Part shown: positions 40,901 to 49,072 of the stretch, one piece after another
How positions within the stretch are numbered: position 1 is the first letter of the stretch
Layout: each line of letters starts with the position of its first letter
DNA from: Afipia sp049747295
GTDB lineage: Bacteria; Pseudomonadota; Alphaproteobacteria; Rhizobiales; Xanthobacteraceae
Assembly: GCF_049747295.1 (NCBI RefSeq)
Contig: NZ_JBMHJM010000001.1
Coordinates: forward strand, 3,472,001 to 3,536,000
Length of the DNA: 64,000 nt
Reading direction: 5' to 3'
Made by a program: the position numbers and the translations under genes
Notes under the pieces: generated by a model
What the model was told of the DNA's origin: nothing
Databases searched by the model: none
Seen by the model: only the letters and a program-made list of their open reading frames with translations

Positions 40901-42916
40901 TCGCTCTCGGACACACCGGAGCAGCCGTCGGTTGTCGACGATCCAGCCAATCTCGGCGTGCGATTTGTGGCGTCTGCGGGCGGCACCATTTCAGGAATCA
41001 AATTCTATAAAGCCGCGGGCGAAACCGGCACGCACGTCGGTTCGCTCTGGAGCAGCACCGGTGCGCTGTTGGCAACGGCAACGTTCGCCAATGAATCCGC
41101 AAGTGGCTGGCAAACTGTAACGTTCAGCAGCCCGGTCGCGATCACCGCAGGCACGACATACATCGCCAGTTATCACAGCAATGGCCGCTATGCGGTCGAT
41201 GGGGGCTATTTCAACACCGACCACGTCAGCGGTTCGTTGACCGCGTCGGCGGGGGACAACGGTCTCTATACCTACAGCGCGGGTAATGCTTTTCCCACCA
41301 GTTCGTTCGGTGGGTCGAACTACTGGGTCGACGTTCTGTTCAATCCTGTTCTCGGCGCGAACGATGCGCCGGATGCGAACGATGACGGTGATTACAGCGT
41401 TACGCGGAACATGGCCCTGATCATCTCGGGATCGACGCTGCTCGCTAACGACACCGATCCGAACAATGACACCCTGACCATCACCGGCGTCAGTAACGCC
41501 GTGAACGGCACGGTGAGCTTCAATGCGCAATCCAACTCGATCACCTTCACGCCCAATGCCGGTTATACGGGGACGGCATCTTTCGATTACGCGATCTCGG
41601 ATGGCCGCGAGGGGACAGCCACCGCAACTGTCGGCTTGATCGTGAGTGCGCCGATCACGAGCGTGGGCCTGTTTTCGAGCCAGGACATCCCCGACAATCC
41701 ATCGGTCACCGATAGCGCCGTGAATCTTGGTATGCGCTTCGTGTCCTCGGCAGCCGGAACCATTTCCGGTGTCAGGTTCTACAAAGCGGCCGGCGAAACC
41801 GGCACGCATACCGGATCGCTCTGGAGCAGCAACGGCACACTGCTTGCGAACGCGACATTCGTGAACGAAACGGCGAGTGGTTGGCAGACTGTCACATTCA
41901 GCTCCCCGGTCTCCATCACGGCGGGTACCAGCTACATCGTCAGTTATCACAGCAACGGCCGCTACGCGGCGGACAGCGACTACTTCAGCACGGCGCATGT
42001 GAATGGCGCGCTGACTGCGCCTGCCAGCAATAACGGCCTCTATACTTACGGCACCGGCAACGCACTCCCGGCCAGCACATATAGCGGGTCGAATTATTGG
42101 GTCGACGTTCTGTTCGATCCGACGGTGGTCACTGACCAGCCGGTTGCCAATAATGACAATGGCTTTGTCGCGACGACCGGAAGTGCGTTCACCATTTCCG
42201 CGTCAACGCTCCTCGGTAACGACACCGATCCTCAGAGCGCCGCGTTGTCGATCTCCGGCGTCAGCAATGCGACCAATGGGACGGTCAGCTACAATGCCGG
42301 CACCCAGACCGTCACCTATACGCCGAATGCGGGTTACAGCGGAAATGCGACGTTCTCGTATGCGATCAGCAACGGGCAGGGCGGCACGGCTTCGGCCAAT
42401 GTCGGGCTGCTGGTCAACGATCCGTCGATCGCGAGCTTGTTCGGCCCAAGCTACGTGCCCCCGATGGCGCATGTGGAAGATCCCGATTCCGTTGAGGTCG
42501 GCATGAAATTCCAGGCTTCCGCGGACGGAGACGTCCTCGGCGTCAGATTTTACAAGTCCGCGGACAACATGGGTTCTCACGTCGCCAATCTGTGGAGTTC
42601 GACGGGAACGTTGCTCGCCACTGCAAATTTCACCAACGAGACCCAAAGCGGCTGGCAGCAAGTGAACTTCGCGAACGCTGTGGCGATCACCGCAGGCGAC
42701 ACCTACACCGTGTCCTATCACACGACGGGAGGTTACGCGGCCGATCCCAACTACTTCACTGATCCGCACAGCAATGGGCCGTTGACCGCGCCGGCGAACA
42801 GCAGCGGTGGCAACGGCGTGTTTGCCTACGGCGGATCAAGCCTGTTACCGACCAATAGCTTCGGTTCGACCAACTACGGTGTTGACGTTCTCTTCCGGGC
42901 CCAGCTGGCAGCGTAA
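37979..42916 (+). CDS. Giant type I-secreted protein: dimethylformamidase-like domain plus four DUF4082 repeats
   Basis: A 1645-residue protein without an N-terminal signal peptide. Residues 33-44 form a C-x2-C-x4-C-x2-C motif. Residues of about 75-605 resemble the large subunit of N,N-dimethylformamidase (SVGHDEYWS, GNEVYWQTRW, YWVWGLDDHHD). About 611-714 is an Ig-like domain. Then DUF4082 domains (about 716-867, 970-1122, 1229-1381, 1484-1640) alternate with cadherin/Ig-like domains rich in LLANDSDP/LLANDTDP. No RTX nonapeptides are seen. The adjacent type I ABC transporter and HlyD gene imply secretion in one step. It may be a surface or extracellular hydrolase or adhesin; catalysis is unproven. 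Confidence 0.82.
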   Translation: MGIATTADTSSNSNSAIEDWAEQWRSQAQDTICGSCNGGACYICSIRVGGEGKADGTPTGYVPRALQLYKPEEQSVSSTNNFGTASFALDAVNPALIPNAVTGPGSSFAAAAVPNAIVLENMKQGTPESEWLIDKGDPSIEGYAAQFTIDHGQRVDFKINTDSTHYKIEIYRLGYYGGDGARLVKTIEQNLSTAQVQPVPLFDPTLKLVDAGNWSVSASWDIPADAVSGVYIAKLTRLDGGGDEGGENMIPFIVRDDEAPSDITFQTSDTTWQAYNWWGGYNFYGGIDDDKRTGRSSAVSYNRPIITRDGGFAAGPQDFIFGAEYPAIRWLEENGYDVNYISGIDTARDGAQLLNSQVFLSVGHDEYWSADQRANVEAARDAGVNLAFLSGNEVYWQTRWESSIDGTGTPYKTLVSYKERWDNANSDVDGTTSTWRDPEFGSGQPENALTGTIFTVDGYVLDTIQIPYDLSNFRFWSNTAVADIQPGQVYSLVPNLLGYEWDSDLDNGSRPDGLIALSSTTADVSTLLLDYGNTTGNGTATHSLTLYRAPSGALVFGAGTVYWVWGLDDHHDNEVTPTDPNVQQAMVNLFAEMGVQPQTLMTSLLVASQTTDHAAPTSTITSPTSSTGNLTAMDPIIISGTATDAGGGLIAVVEVSTDGGTTWHRATGFANWTYTWTPLAGGTYTILSRAVDDSVNLETPGVGRTVTVDSLPTASLFSSSETPAVGSVVDSFVNVGVKFSSSQSGTILGIKFYKGLGDGGTHVGALWSSSGTLLASATFQNETDSGWQTVTFSNPISIAAGVSYMASYRSSGHYATTDDYFVMAKTNGPLTAPADNGYYTYGVDTLFPTTESNGANYWVDVIFSPTNTANEQPVATNDDGYIATRNTPLTFLASTLLANDSDPNGDLLTITGVGSAVGGTVSFDAQTNIVTFVPTSGYTGTASFGYAVSDGRGGIGSAFVHLTVVPPSTSVSLFSLSDTPEQPSVVDDPANLGVRFVASAGGTISGIKFYKAAGETGTHVGSLWSSTGALLATATFANESASGWQTVTFSSPVAITAGTTYIASYHSNGRYAVDGGYFNTDHVSGSLTASAGDNGLYTYSAGNAFPTSSFGGSNYWVDVLFNPVLGANDAPDANDDGDYSVTRNMALIISGSTLLANDTDPNNDTLTITGVSNAVNGTVSFNAQSNSITFTPNAGYTGTASFDYAISDGREGTATATVGLIVSAPITSVGLFSSQDIPDNPSVTDSAVNLGMRFVSSAAGTISGVRFYKAAGETGTHTGSLWSSNGTLLANATFVNETASGWQTVTFSSPVSITAGTSYIVSYHSNGRYAADSDYFSTAHVNGALTAPASNNGLYTYGTGNALPASTYSGSNYWVDVLFDPTVVTDQPVANNDNGFVATTGSAFTISASTLLGNDTDPQSAALSISGVSNATNGTVSYNAGTQTVTYTPNAGYSGNATFSYAISNGQGGTASANVGLLVNDPSIASLFGPSYVPPMAHVEDPDSVEVGMKFQASADGDVLGVRFYKSADNMGSHVANLWSSTGTLLATANFTNETQSGWQQVNFANAVAITAGDTYTVSYHTTGGYAADPNYFTDPHSNGPLTAPANSSGGNGVFAYGGSSLLPTNSFGSTNYGVDVLFRAQLAA

Positions 42917-42955
42917 CGTGCAACCACGGCATCTAACTTGAAACAGGGGCGGCTT

Positions 42956-43870
42956 ATGACGACACTTTCAAGAACCATCAAGGCTCCAGCCGCCGTGGCC
43001 AGCCGCATCATGCCGACGTCGGTGCGGAATGCTCTCATCGCCGGTTATGACATCGCCTCGTTCAAGGCATCGGGATTGCCGCCGCGGCAATTGCGCGCCT
43101 GGATCTCGCCGTTGTGGTTCGATTTCCGGGACACCGGACGCAGTCAACTTGAGTATTTCATCGATGTCGCCGGACTGCAGCCGTCTCATCGGGTGCTGGA
43201 CATTGCCTGCGGCGTAGGCCGGATTGCCATTCCGCTTTCGACATATTTGAACGACGAAGGCGGCTATGAAGGCTTCGACATCAAGAAAGAGCTGATTGAG
43301 TGGTGTCAGAACAACATCTCGGCTCGCAGGAAGAATTTCCAGTTCCGGGTTGCTGATGTTGCGACGACCTGGAATCCGGAAGGACGTTCCTCGGTAGAGG
43401 ATTATCGCTTTCCTTATCCGGACAGCACTTTCAACCTCGCTTACGCGGGTTCAATCTTCACGCATATTCTGCCCAATGGCGCAAAAAACTATCTGCAGCA
43501 AACCGCACGTGTGCTCAAGCCGGGGGCGCCGCTCGCAGCGACATGGCTGGTCTACAACGAGCGGAGTATGCGCCTGACGTCCACAGCCGCAGCTGTGCAA
43601 CGACACTGGAGCTACGATTGCGGCGATTTCCGCATCAAGTCCAAAGAGCAGCCCGAAGCGTCGGTGGCGCATGAGGAAGCTGCTGTCCGAAAGATGTACA
43701 ACGACGCCGGGTTCGAGATCCTTGAGCCGTTCCGCGCTGACGCATCCTACAACGCCGGCAGAATTCCGCGGGATCGATCGGCAGGGATGCACCTTCATTA
43801 CTCATTGAGCATTCTTGCCGTCCGTCGCCAGCCTGCAGATGAGCCGCGGGACGTCGCTAATCCGGACTGA
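42956..43870 (+). CDS. Class I SAM-dependent methyltransferase
   Basis: A 304-residue protein with the SAM motif VLDIACGVGRIAIPL near residue 80 and an acidic loop GFDIKKE in the next strand. The acceptor is unknown. It sits between the giant secreted protein and the transporter genes with small gaps, so it probably acts with them, perhaps modifying the exported protein or a surface glycan. The ATG at 42956 follows GGGGCGG; an earlier in-frame TTG would add six residues. Confidence 0.8.
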   Translation: MTTLSRTIKAPAAVASRIMPTSVRNALIAGYDIASFKASGLPPRQLRAWISPLWFDFRDTGRSQLEYFIDVAGLQPSHRVLDIACGVGRIAIPLSTYLNDEGGYEGFDIKKELIEWCQNNISARRKNFQFRVADVATTWNPEGRSSVEDYRFPYPDSTFNLAYAGSIFTHILPNGAKNYLQQTARVLKPGAPLAATWLVYNERSMRLTSTAAAVQRHWSYDCGDFRIKSKEQPEASVAHEEAAVRKMYNDAGFEILEPFRADASYNAGRIPRDRSAGMHLHYSLSILAVRRQPADEPRDVANPD

Positions 43871-43900
43871 AACGTAACCTTCGTGTCAAGGACCAGGACG

Positions 43901-44239
43901 ATGCATGCAGAAATTTATACGGATGGTGTCGACGAGATCATGGTCAGCGGCACGGTGGTGAGAGTTGATCTGTTCAGCTTGTCGCCGACCGAGCGGGATG
44001 CCAACAATTTCCCGAAAAAGGCGTTCCGGCAAAGACTGATTTTCTCCGCGGAGGGATTCGCGAACTCCGTGGAAGTGATGCAGAACGCACTTCAGGGGCT
44101 GGTTGACGCCGGCGTCATCAAGCGTAATCAGCCGAGAGGTGCGTCTGGAAATCCCGAAACAGGTTCGGGAGGTGAGCGCGGTAATACGACCACCTCCAGT
44201 GCTCAGCGATCGCCAAATGCATCAACAAATTTCCGCTGA
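43901..44239 (+). CDS. Small conserved protein linked to the type I secretion genes, function unknown
   Basis: A 112-residue protein beginning MHAEIYTDGVDEIMVSGTVV, then RVDLFSLSPTERDANNFPKK. The first 75 residues look structured and conserved in style; the tail is Gly/Ser/Asn-rich and overlaps the ABC transporter gene. AAGGACCAGG precedes the ATG. I do not recognise a named domain. Its steady position beside the transporter suggests a cytoplasmic adaptor or chaperone for the secreted protein, which is only inference. Confidence 0.65.
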   Translation: MHAEIYTDGVDEIMVSGTVVRVDLFSLSPTERDANNFPKKAFRQRLIFSAEGFANSVEVMQNALQGLVDAGVIKRNQPRGASGNPETGSGGERGNTTTSSAQRSPNASTNFR

Positions 44240-46427
44240 TTTGGAGCACGGCACCGAAGTCGCCGGAATTGATCAGCAAGAAACCGCTCCACCGATACAT
44301 ACGGCTCTCGAATGCCTGGTGAAAGTCGCCAGACATCACGGCGTTGATCTCTCCGTCGATCGCCTGAGCCACACCCATGCTGTCGGCGATGCTGCGATCT
44401 CGCAGACCCAGCTCTTGCGAATAGCAAAGGAAGCTGGGTTTCGTGCGCGCAGGGCTAATCTCTCCTGGGACGAGTTGTTCCAATTGCGCGACGCTTATCC
44501 AGCGCTCGTTCAACTCGCAAATCTGAACTGGATCGTTGTGCTGGGAGCAGGTGAGGATTCCAGCGGCGAAGCGCTGCTGATCTTTGATCCGCTGGCGGAT
44601 CGGCCTGAGCCCTTCCTCGTTGACAAAGAGAGCTTCAGCCAGAACTGGCGGGGCGATACGATTCTGCTCAAGCGGGGCCAAGCCCACTCCTCAGGGCCAC
44701 GGCCGTTCGGATTCAGGTGGTTCGTTCCGGAATTGATCCGCGAGCGCAGGCTCTTTGCCGATGTCGCGATCGCCGCCATCCTCCTTTACGGCCTCGGCCT
44801 GATCACTCCGATCTTCTTTCAGTTGGTGATCGACAAAGTGCTGGTGCACGAAAGCTTCAGCACACTTTATGTATTGGCGGCGGGTGCCATCGTCGCGCTG
44901 GTGTTCGACTCGATATTCACCTTCTTGCGGCGATATTTGCTGCTCTATGCCACCAACAAGATCGATATCCGCATTGCGACCAAGACATTCGGCCATCTTT
45001 TAGGGCTACCCATCACTTTTTTTGAGCACATATCGGCAGGTGTGCTCGTCAAGCACATGCAGCAGGCAACACGCGTCCGGGAGTTTCTGACCGGCCGGCT
45101 CTTTGTTACGGCGCTGGATGCGTTGTCGCTGTTTGTATTCCTGCCCGTTCTCGCTCTTTACAGTGTGAAGCTGACGGGTCTTGTGCTGGCCTTTACCGCC
45201 TTGAGCGGCGTGGTGGTTGCCCTGCTGGTGGGGCCGTTCCGGCGCAGGCTGTTCAATCTTTATCAGGCCGAGGGCGAGCGACAGGCCATGCTCGTCGAGA
45301 CCGTGCATGGCATGCGAACGGTCAAGTCACTGGCCATGGAGCCGCTGCAGAGCAGGGCATGGGATGATCGATGTGCGCAGTCGGTGTCGATGCGGTTCGA
45401 TGTCGAGAAAATATCGGCTGCCGCGCAATCGGTAACGGGCTTTCTCGAGAAGATGATGACGCTGGGCATCATCTGTCTGGGCGCGCTCGATGTCTTCAGC
45501 GGTGCAATGACGATCGGTGCGCTCGTTGCCTTCAACATGCTCGCCGGGCGCGTGTCCGGGCCGCTCGTCCAGATGGTGACGATGGTGCACGAGTATCAGG
45601 AGGTCGCCCTGTCGGTGAAAATGCTGGGCGAAGTCATGAACCAGCAGCAGGAGCGTGGCGGCAAGCGCGATGGTCTGCGTCCGGAACTGAACGGGCTGAT
45701 CGAATTCGAGGGCGTATCATTTCGCTATGGTCCCGATGGTCCGCCTGCACTGGACGATGTGTCCTTCACGATTCCAGCTGGAACGGTGTTCGGCATTGTC
45801 GGCAGGAGCGGATCCGGCAAGACGACACTGACGCGGCTGATTTCAGGGCTGTATCCCATTCAGCAGGGGTTATTGCGGATTGACGGTTTTGACGCGCGAG
45901 AGCTCGACCTTGTTCATTTGCGCAAGAGCTTGGGCTTCGTGCTGCAGGACAATTTCCTGTTCCGGGGAACCGTCCGGGAGAACATTGCCTGCGTGAAGCG
46001 CGGGGCCACTCTTGATGAGGTCGCGCAAGCCGCGAGGCTCGCCGGTGCGGATGAATTCATCGAACGGCTGCCGCGTGGCTTCGACACCATGCTGGAAGAG
46101 AACGCCGAAAACCTCTCCGGAGGCCAAAGGCAGCGGCTTGCGATCGCGCGCGCACTGATCACCAATCCGCGCCTTCTCATTCTCGATGAAGCGACGAGCG
46201 CTTTGGACTCCGAGAGCGAAATGATCATCCGCCGCAATCTCAAGCGCATCGCCGAAGGACGCACCGTCATTATCGTCTCGCATCGCTTGTCGATGTTGTC
46301 GGATGCGGACGCCATTCTTGTGATTGATCGCGGCCGTATTGTCGACATCGGTCGCCATGACAAGCTTTTGACCCAGTGCACGACGTATCGGCATCTCTGG
46401 AACCAGCAAACGAAGCAGATCGCATGA
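44217..46427 (+). CDS. Type I secretion ABC transporter (HlyB/LapB-like)
   Basis: A protein of about 736 residues. The N-terminal C39-like domain (about 20-150) lacks a clear catalytic Cys/His pair, as in HlyB. It is followed by a membrane domain (about 180-470) and an ATPase with Walker A GRSGSGKT, signature LSGGQRQRLAIARAL, Walker B LLILDEATSALD and H-loop SHRLS. It drives export through the HlyD-like adaptor and an outer-membrane TolC not encoded here. The start is uncertain: the ATG at 44217 lacks a strong ribosome site and an in-frame GTG at 44172 is possible. It overlaps the small upstream gene. Confidence 0.9.
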   Translation: MHQQISADLEHGTEVAGIDQQETAPPIHTALECLVKVARHHGVDLSVDRLSHTHAVGDAAISQTQLLRIAKEAGFRARRANLSWDELFQLRDAYPALVQLANLNWIVVLGAGEDSSGEALLIFDPLADRPEPFLVDKESFSQNWRGDTILLKRGQAHSSGPRPFGFRWFVPELIRERRLFADVAIAAILLYGLGLITPIFFQLVIDKVLVHESFSTLYVLAAGAIVALVFDSIFTFLRRYLLLYATNKIDIRIATKTFGHLLGLPITFFEHISAGVLVKHMQQATRVREFLTGRLFVTALDALSLFVFLPVLALYSVKLTGLVLAFTALSGVVVALLVGPFRRRLFNLYQAEGERQAMLVETVHGMRTVKSLAMEPLQSRAWDDRCAQSVSMRFDVEKISAAAQSVTGFLEKMMTLGIICLGALDVFSGAMTIGALVAFNMLAGRVSGPLVQMVTMVHEYQEVALSVKMLGEVMNQQQERGGKRDGLRPELNGLIEFEGVSFRYGPDGPPALDDVSFTIPAGTVFGIVGRSGSGKTTLTRLISGLYPIQQGLLRIDGFDARELDLVHLRKSLGFVLQDNFLFRGTVRENIACVKRGATLDEVAQAARLAGADEFIERLPRGFDTMLEENAENLSGGQRQRLAIARALITNPRLLILDEATSALDSESEMIIRRNLKRIAEGRTVIIVSHRLSMLSDADAILVIDRGRIVDIGRHDKLLTQCTTYRHLWNQQTKQIA

Positions 46428-47845
46428 CCGGCGTGGATCGAAGATCGCCTGACGCGAAGAACGAAAAGCCAGCCAGTCCGCCGACTGCTCGGCGGCGTTC
46501 GTCAAAACGCGACACTGCGCGACAGCGGGTGGTTACTGAATTTCAACCCGATGCAGTCGAGATCGAGGAGCGCGCGCCGCCGCGCGTTGCCCGCATCACC
46601 CTTTATTGTATCGTTGCGCTGATTGCAGCTGCGATCGCCTGGGCTTCCGTTTCCCGCGTGGATACGATCGTGACCGCGCAGGGCAAGCTCATTGCGACAA
46701 GTCCCAATGTCGTGTTGCAGCCGCTCGAAACCTCGGTCGTCCGCCAGATCCACGTCAAGGTTGGCGATCTGGTGCGCCAGGGACAACCGCTCGCGACGCT
46801 GGACCCGACATTTTCACAGGCGGATGTTGATCAACTGCGAACGCGGGTGATCGCGCTGGATGCCAATATCAATCGTCTGAACGCAGAGCTGAATGGCGAG
46901 GAATTCACCGCGGGGGAATCGACGAACCCGGATGAGATTTTGCAGGCTAAACTCTTCGTGCAGCGCAAGGCCCATTACCAGGCGTCCCTGCGCAACTATG
47001 ATGCCCAGATTGCCAGCGCACAGGCGAATCTGAAGACCAGTCGGGACGAAGAGGTGATGCTGCGGCAGCGGCTCGAGACGTTGCGGGCGATCGAGACCAT
47101 GCGCGGAACGTTGATGGATAAGGAAGTCGGCTCCAAGCTCAATTTCCTGCTGTCGCGCGACGCGCGCCTTGATGTGGATGGCAATCTGTCGCGGAATCAA
47201 GGTAACCAGGTCGATTTTCAACATCGCATTGAAAAAGCGTGGGCTGAGCAGCAGACATTCATCGAGGATTTTCGCCGCAATGCCTATCAGGATCTGGTCG
47301 ATACGCTGGCGAAACGAAACAGCGTGAGAGAAGATCTCAAGAAGGCGGAACTCCGCCGGCAACTGATCGTGCTGAGCGCACCGGTCGATGCAGTGGTGCT
47401 GGAGATCGCAAGCCGCACAGTGGGATCAGTCGTTCGCGAAGCTGAAACGCTGTTTGTGCTGGTACCGCAGGATGTGAAGCTTCAGGCAGAGGTGAACGTT
47501 GACGGCAAGGACATCGGACGGGTGGCCGTGGGTCAATCCGTGCGGATCAAGTTCGACGCGTTCCCGTTCCAGAAGCACGGGACGGGATCGGGCACCGTGC
47601 GCATCGTCAGCCGGGACTCGTTTACGCCGGATCCGAAAACCGACCCGATCCAACGGATGTCGGCGCCGTACTATCGGGTCCTCGTCGATATCACCGACGC
47701 TCACTTACGCTCACTGCCCGATCAATTCCAGATGACGCCGGGAATGGCGGTGACCACGGAGATGAAAGTCGGGAACCGCAGCGTAATCTCGTATTTCCTC
47801 TACCCTCTGCTCAGGGGATTGGACGAGAGCATACGCGAACCATAG
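46424..47845 (+). CDS. HlyD-family type I secretion membrane-fusion protein
   Basis: A 473-residue adaptor with a cytoplasmic N-terminus rich in basic residues, one transmembrane helix (about 48-68, LYCIVALIAAAIAWAS), a lipoyl-like half motif (LETSVVRQIHVKVGDLVRQG), a long coiled-coil stretch, the second lipoyl half and a C-terminal beta-barrel. It bridges the inner-membrane ABC exporter and a TolC-type channel. The ATG overlaps the transporter stop (ATGA), and MTGVDRR is the natural start. Confidence 0.9.
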   Translation: MTGVDRRSPDAKNEKPASPPTARRRSSKRDTARQRVVTEFQPDAVEIEERAPPRVARITLYCIVALIAAAIAWASVSRVDTIVTAQGKLIATSPNVVLQPLETSVVRQIHVKVGDLVRQGQPLATLDPTFSQADVDQLRTRVIALDANINRLNAELNGEEFTAGESTNPDEILQAKLFVQRKAHYQASLRNYDAQIASAQANLKTSRDEEVMLRQRLETLRAIETMRGTLMDKEVGSKLNFLLSRDARLDVDGNLSRNQGNQVDFQHRIEKAWAEQQTFIEDFRRNAYQDLVDTLAKRNSVREDLKKAELRRQLIVLSAPVDAVVLEIASRTVGSVVREAETLFVLVPQDVKLQAEVNVDGKDIGRVAVGQSVRIKFDAFPFQKHGTGSGTVRIVSRDSFTPDPKTDPIQRMSAPYYRVLVDITDAHLRSLPDQFQMTPGMAVTTEMKVGNRSVISYFLYPLLRGLDESIREP

Positions 47846-47937
47846 CCGCGTCGTTTATCGGGCCTCATTAAAGAACATAGAAAGTCGCAAGGCTGTCCGG
47901 CCGTCGCGTTGCTGCGGGTCCAGACAGCCACGGTCGC

Positions 47938-48297
47938 TCATTCGTGCGGGACGATGGTGTAGGGAGTCTTGTAGGGTTCGATCCGAAGTGATGTGTTGGA
48001 GATCAGTCCGATCTTCGCAGTTGGCGCCTGCTGAGGTTCACCGTTCGGGCCACGACGGACGCCGTATTGCCAAACCGTGACGTCACCCTTTTGGGCGAGC
48101 GCGTGCGCGACGGCGCCGGCATCGGTGCCGCCGAGCGCTCTCATTTCGACGTCGGAAAACCCGATAACGATTTCGTCCTTGACGGTGATGACCTTGAACA
48201 GATTCACTTTGGTCTCCTGTGCCCATGCACCTTGCGCTGCGGCAAGAGCGAGGGCCGTCAGAGCGATACGTGTTGAAAATTTGCGGCGGGAAAGCAT
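47938..48297 (-). CDS. Small exported protein of unknown function
   Basis: A 119-residue protein with a clear signal peptide (RRKF, hydrophobic core, cleavage near AWA-QE), so it is periplasmic. The mature part (VNLFKVITVKDEIVIGFSDV, later LRIEPYKTPYTIVPHE) has no domain I recognise. It is convergent with the HlyD gene and may be unrelated to secretion. Confidence 0.7.
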   Translation of the reverse strand: MLSRRKFSTRIALTALALAAAQGAWAQETKVNLFKVITVKDEIVIGFSDVEMRALGGTDAGAVAHALAQKGDVTVWQYGVRRGPNGEPQQAPTAKIGLISNTSLRIEPYKTPYTIVPHE

Positions 48298-48569
48298 TCG
48301 GCTGTCCTTAAACTCTGTGATGCGTGAGCGGCCACGGCATGCAGAAGTTCTTTTTCAGAACTGCATGGACCGGAGCCGCACGATGCATCTGTCGCACCGC
48401 TTCCCAACAAGGTTCACGACAATCTAAGGACAGTTGACGAGCACTCGTTACAGGGGCCTGAGTGTCGGCTTCAGACCTAGGGGGCGGCCGATGCTCGCGC
48501 AGACCGATACATTGGACGGATTCTTCCCTCGTCGGGATGAGACAACGCAAGACGGGAGGGACAGGAGGT
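48298..48569. other. Intergenic stretch with one hairpin
   Basis: No supportable gene. A hairpin at 48338-48367 pairs CATGCAG..GTTCT with AGAACTGCATG across a short T-rich loop, with a 2-nt bulge. It lies upstream of the exported-protein gene and could be a 5'-leader structure or the end of the small gene behind it. Confidence 0.4.
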
Positions 48570-48770
48570 TCAGGGCTTCAGGCGTTTGTCTCGCTCCTGC
48601 AGCAAAGCATCGAGCTCCTCTGTTTGCTGGGCGATGCGATTTGAATTTCGTTCTTCGTCGGCCGCGCCCGAGGTTGCTGCGGCTTGTTCGGTGAGTTGCC
48701 GAATATTATCGCGAAGGACTGCAATCCGATCTTCGATTTCCGGCGTCGAAAGAGCGCTGTAATTGCTCAT
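48570..48770 (-). CDS. Small coiled-coil protein, function unknown
   Basis: A 66-residue, highly charged protein (MSNYSALSTPEIEDRIAVLR, later RIAQQTEELDALLQERDKRL) predicted by eye to be mostly alpha-helical coiled coil. It has no Cys, signal or membrane segment. Small proteins of this style are common single genes in rhizobia. The conserved-looking helix pattern supports it as real. Confidence 0.6.
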   Translation of the reverse strand: MSNYSALSTPEIEDRIAVLRDNIRQLTEQAAATSGAADEERNSNRIAQQTEELDALLQERDKRLKP

Positions 48771-49072
48771 GACAATTATTCCGTCATTGGATCTCGCTTC
48801 AACTCACTATGACACATTTTGCAGCCGCACAAAAATGACAAAGAGTGACACGCAGACAACTGCGCGCCGTGCGGCGATGCACAAAATATTTTCTGTTTGA
48901 AACACGTATCGCATGCATCGACGGCGAGGCGCGCGCATGACTATCGTACAACGATAGTATTACTATTTTGTCATGTGGGATTCAGGCCGTTTCACTTGCT
49001 GGCGAAATCGCCGTGGGTACAATCCGCTTAAGGCTGATCCATACAGCTTTGCTCGAAGATTGAGGAAAACCC
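48771..49072. other. Promoter region of transporter system 3
   Basis: About 300 bp, more AT-rich than its neighbours, with no gene. It contains a FadR-type palindrome (separate entry) about 115 bp before the binding-protein start. Confidence 0.45.
48941..48957. promoter_or_regulatory. GntR/FadR-type operator-like palindrome
   Basis: CTATCGT-ACA-ACGATAG is a perfect 7-bp inverted repeat, and its core TCGTACAACGA fits the FadR-subfamily pattern TNGTNNNACNA. It precedes the system 3 transporter operon. No GntR gene is in the window. Confidence 0.5.

Noticed and set aside
37979..42916. Classical RTX toxin/adhesin
   Set aside because: No GGxGxDxxx nonapeptide repeats are present; the repeats are DUF4082 and cadherin/Ig-like domains.
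40123..42916. DNA-level direct repeats suggesting an assembly artefact
   Set aside because: The similar blocks are diverged copies of the same protein domains with different codons and linkers, as expected for old domain duplication.
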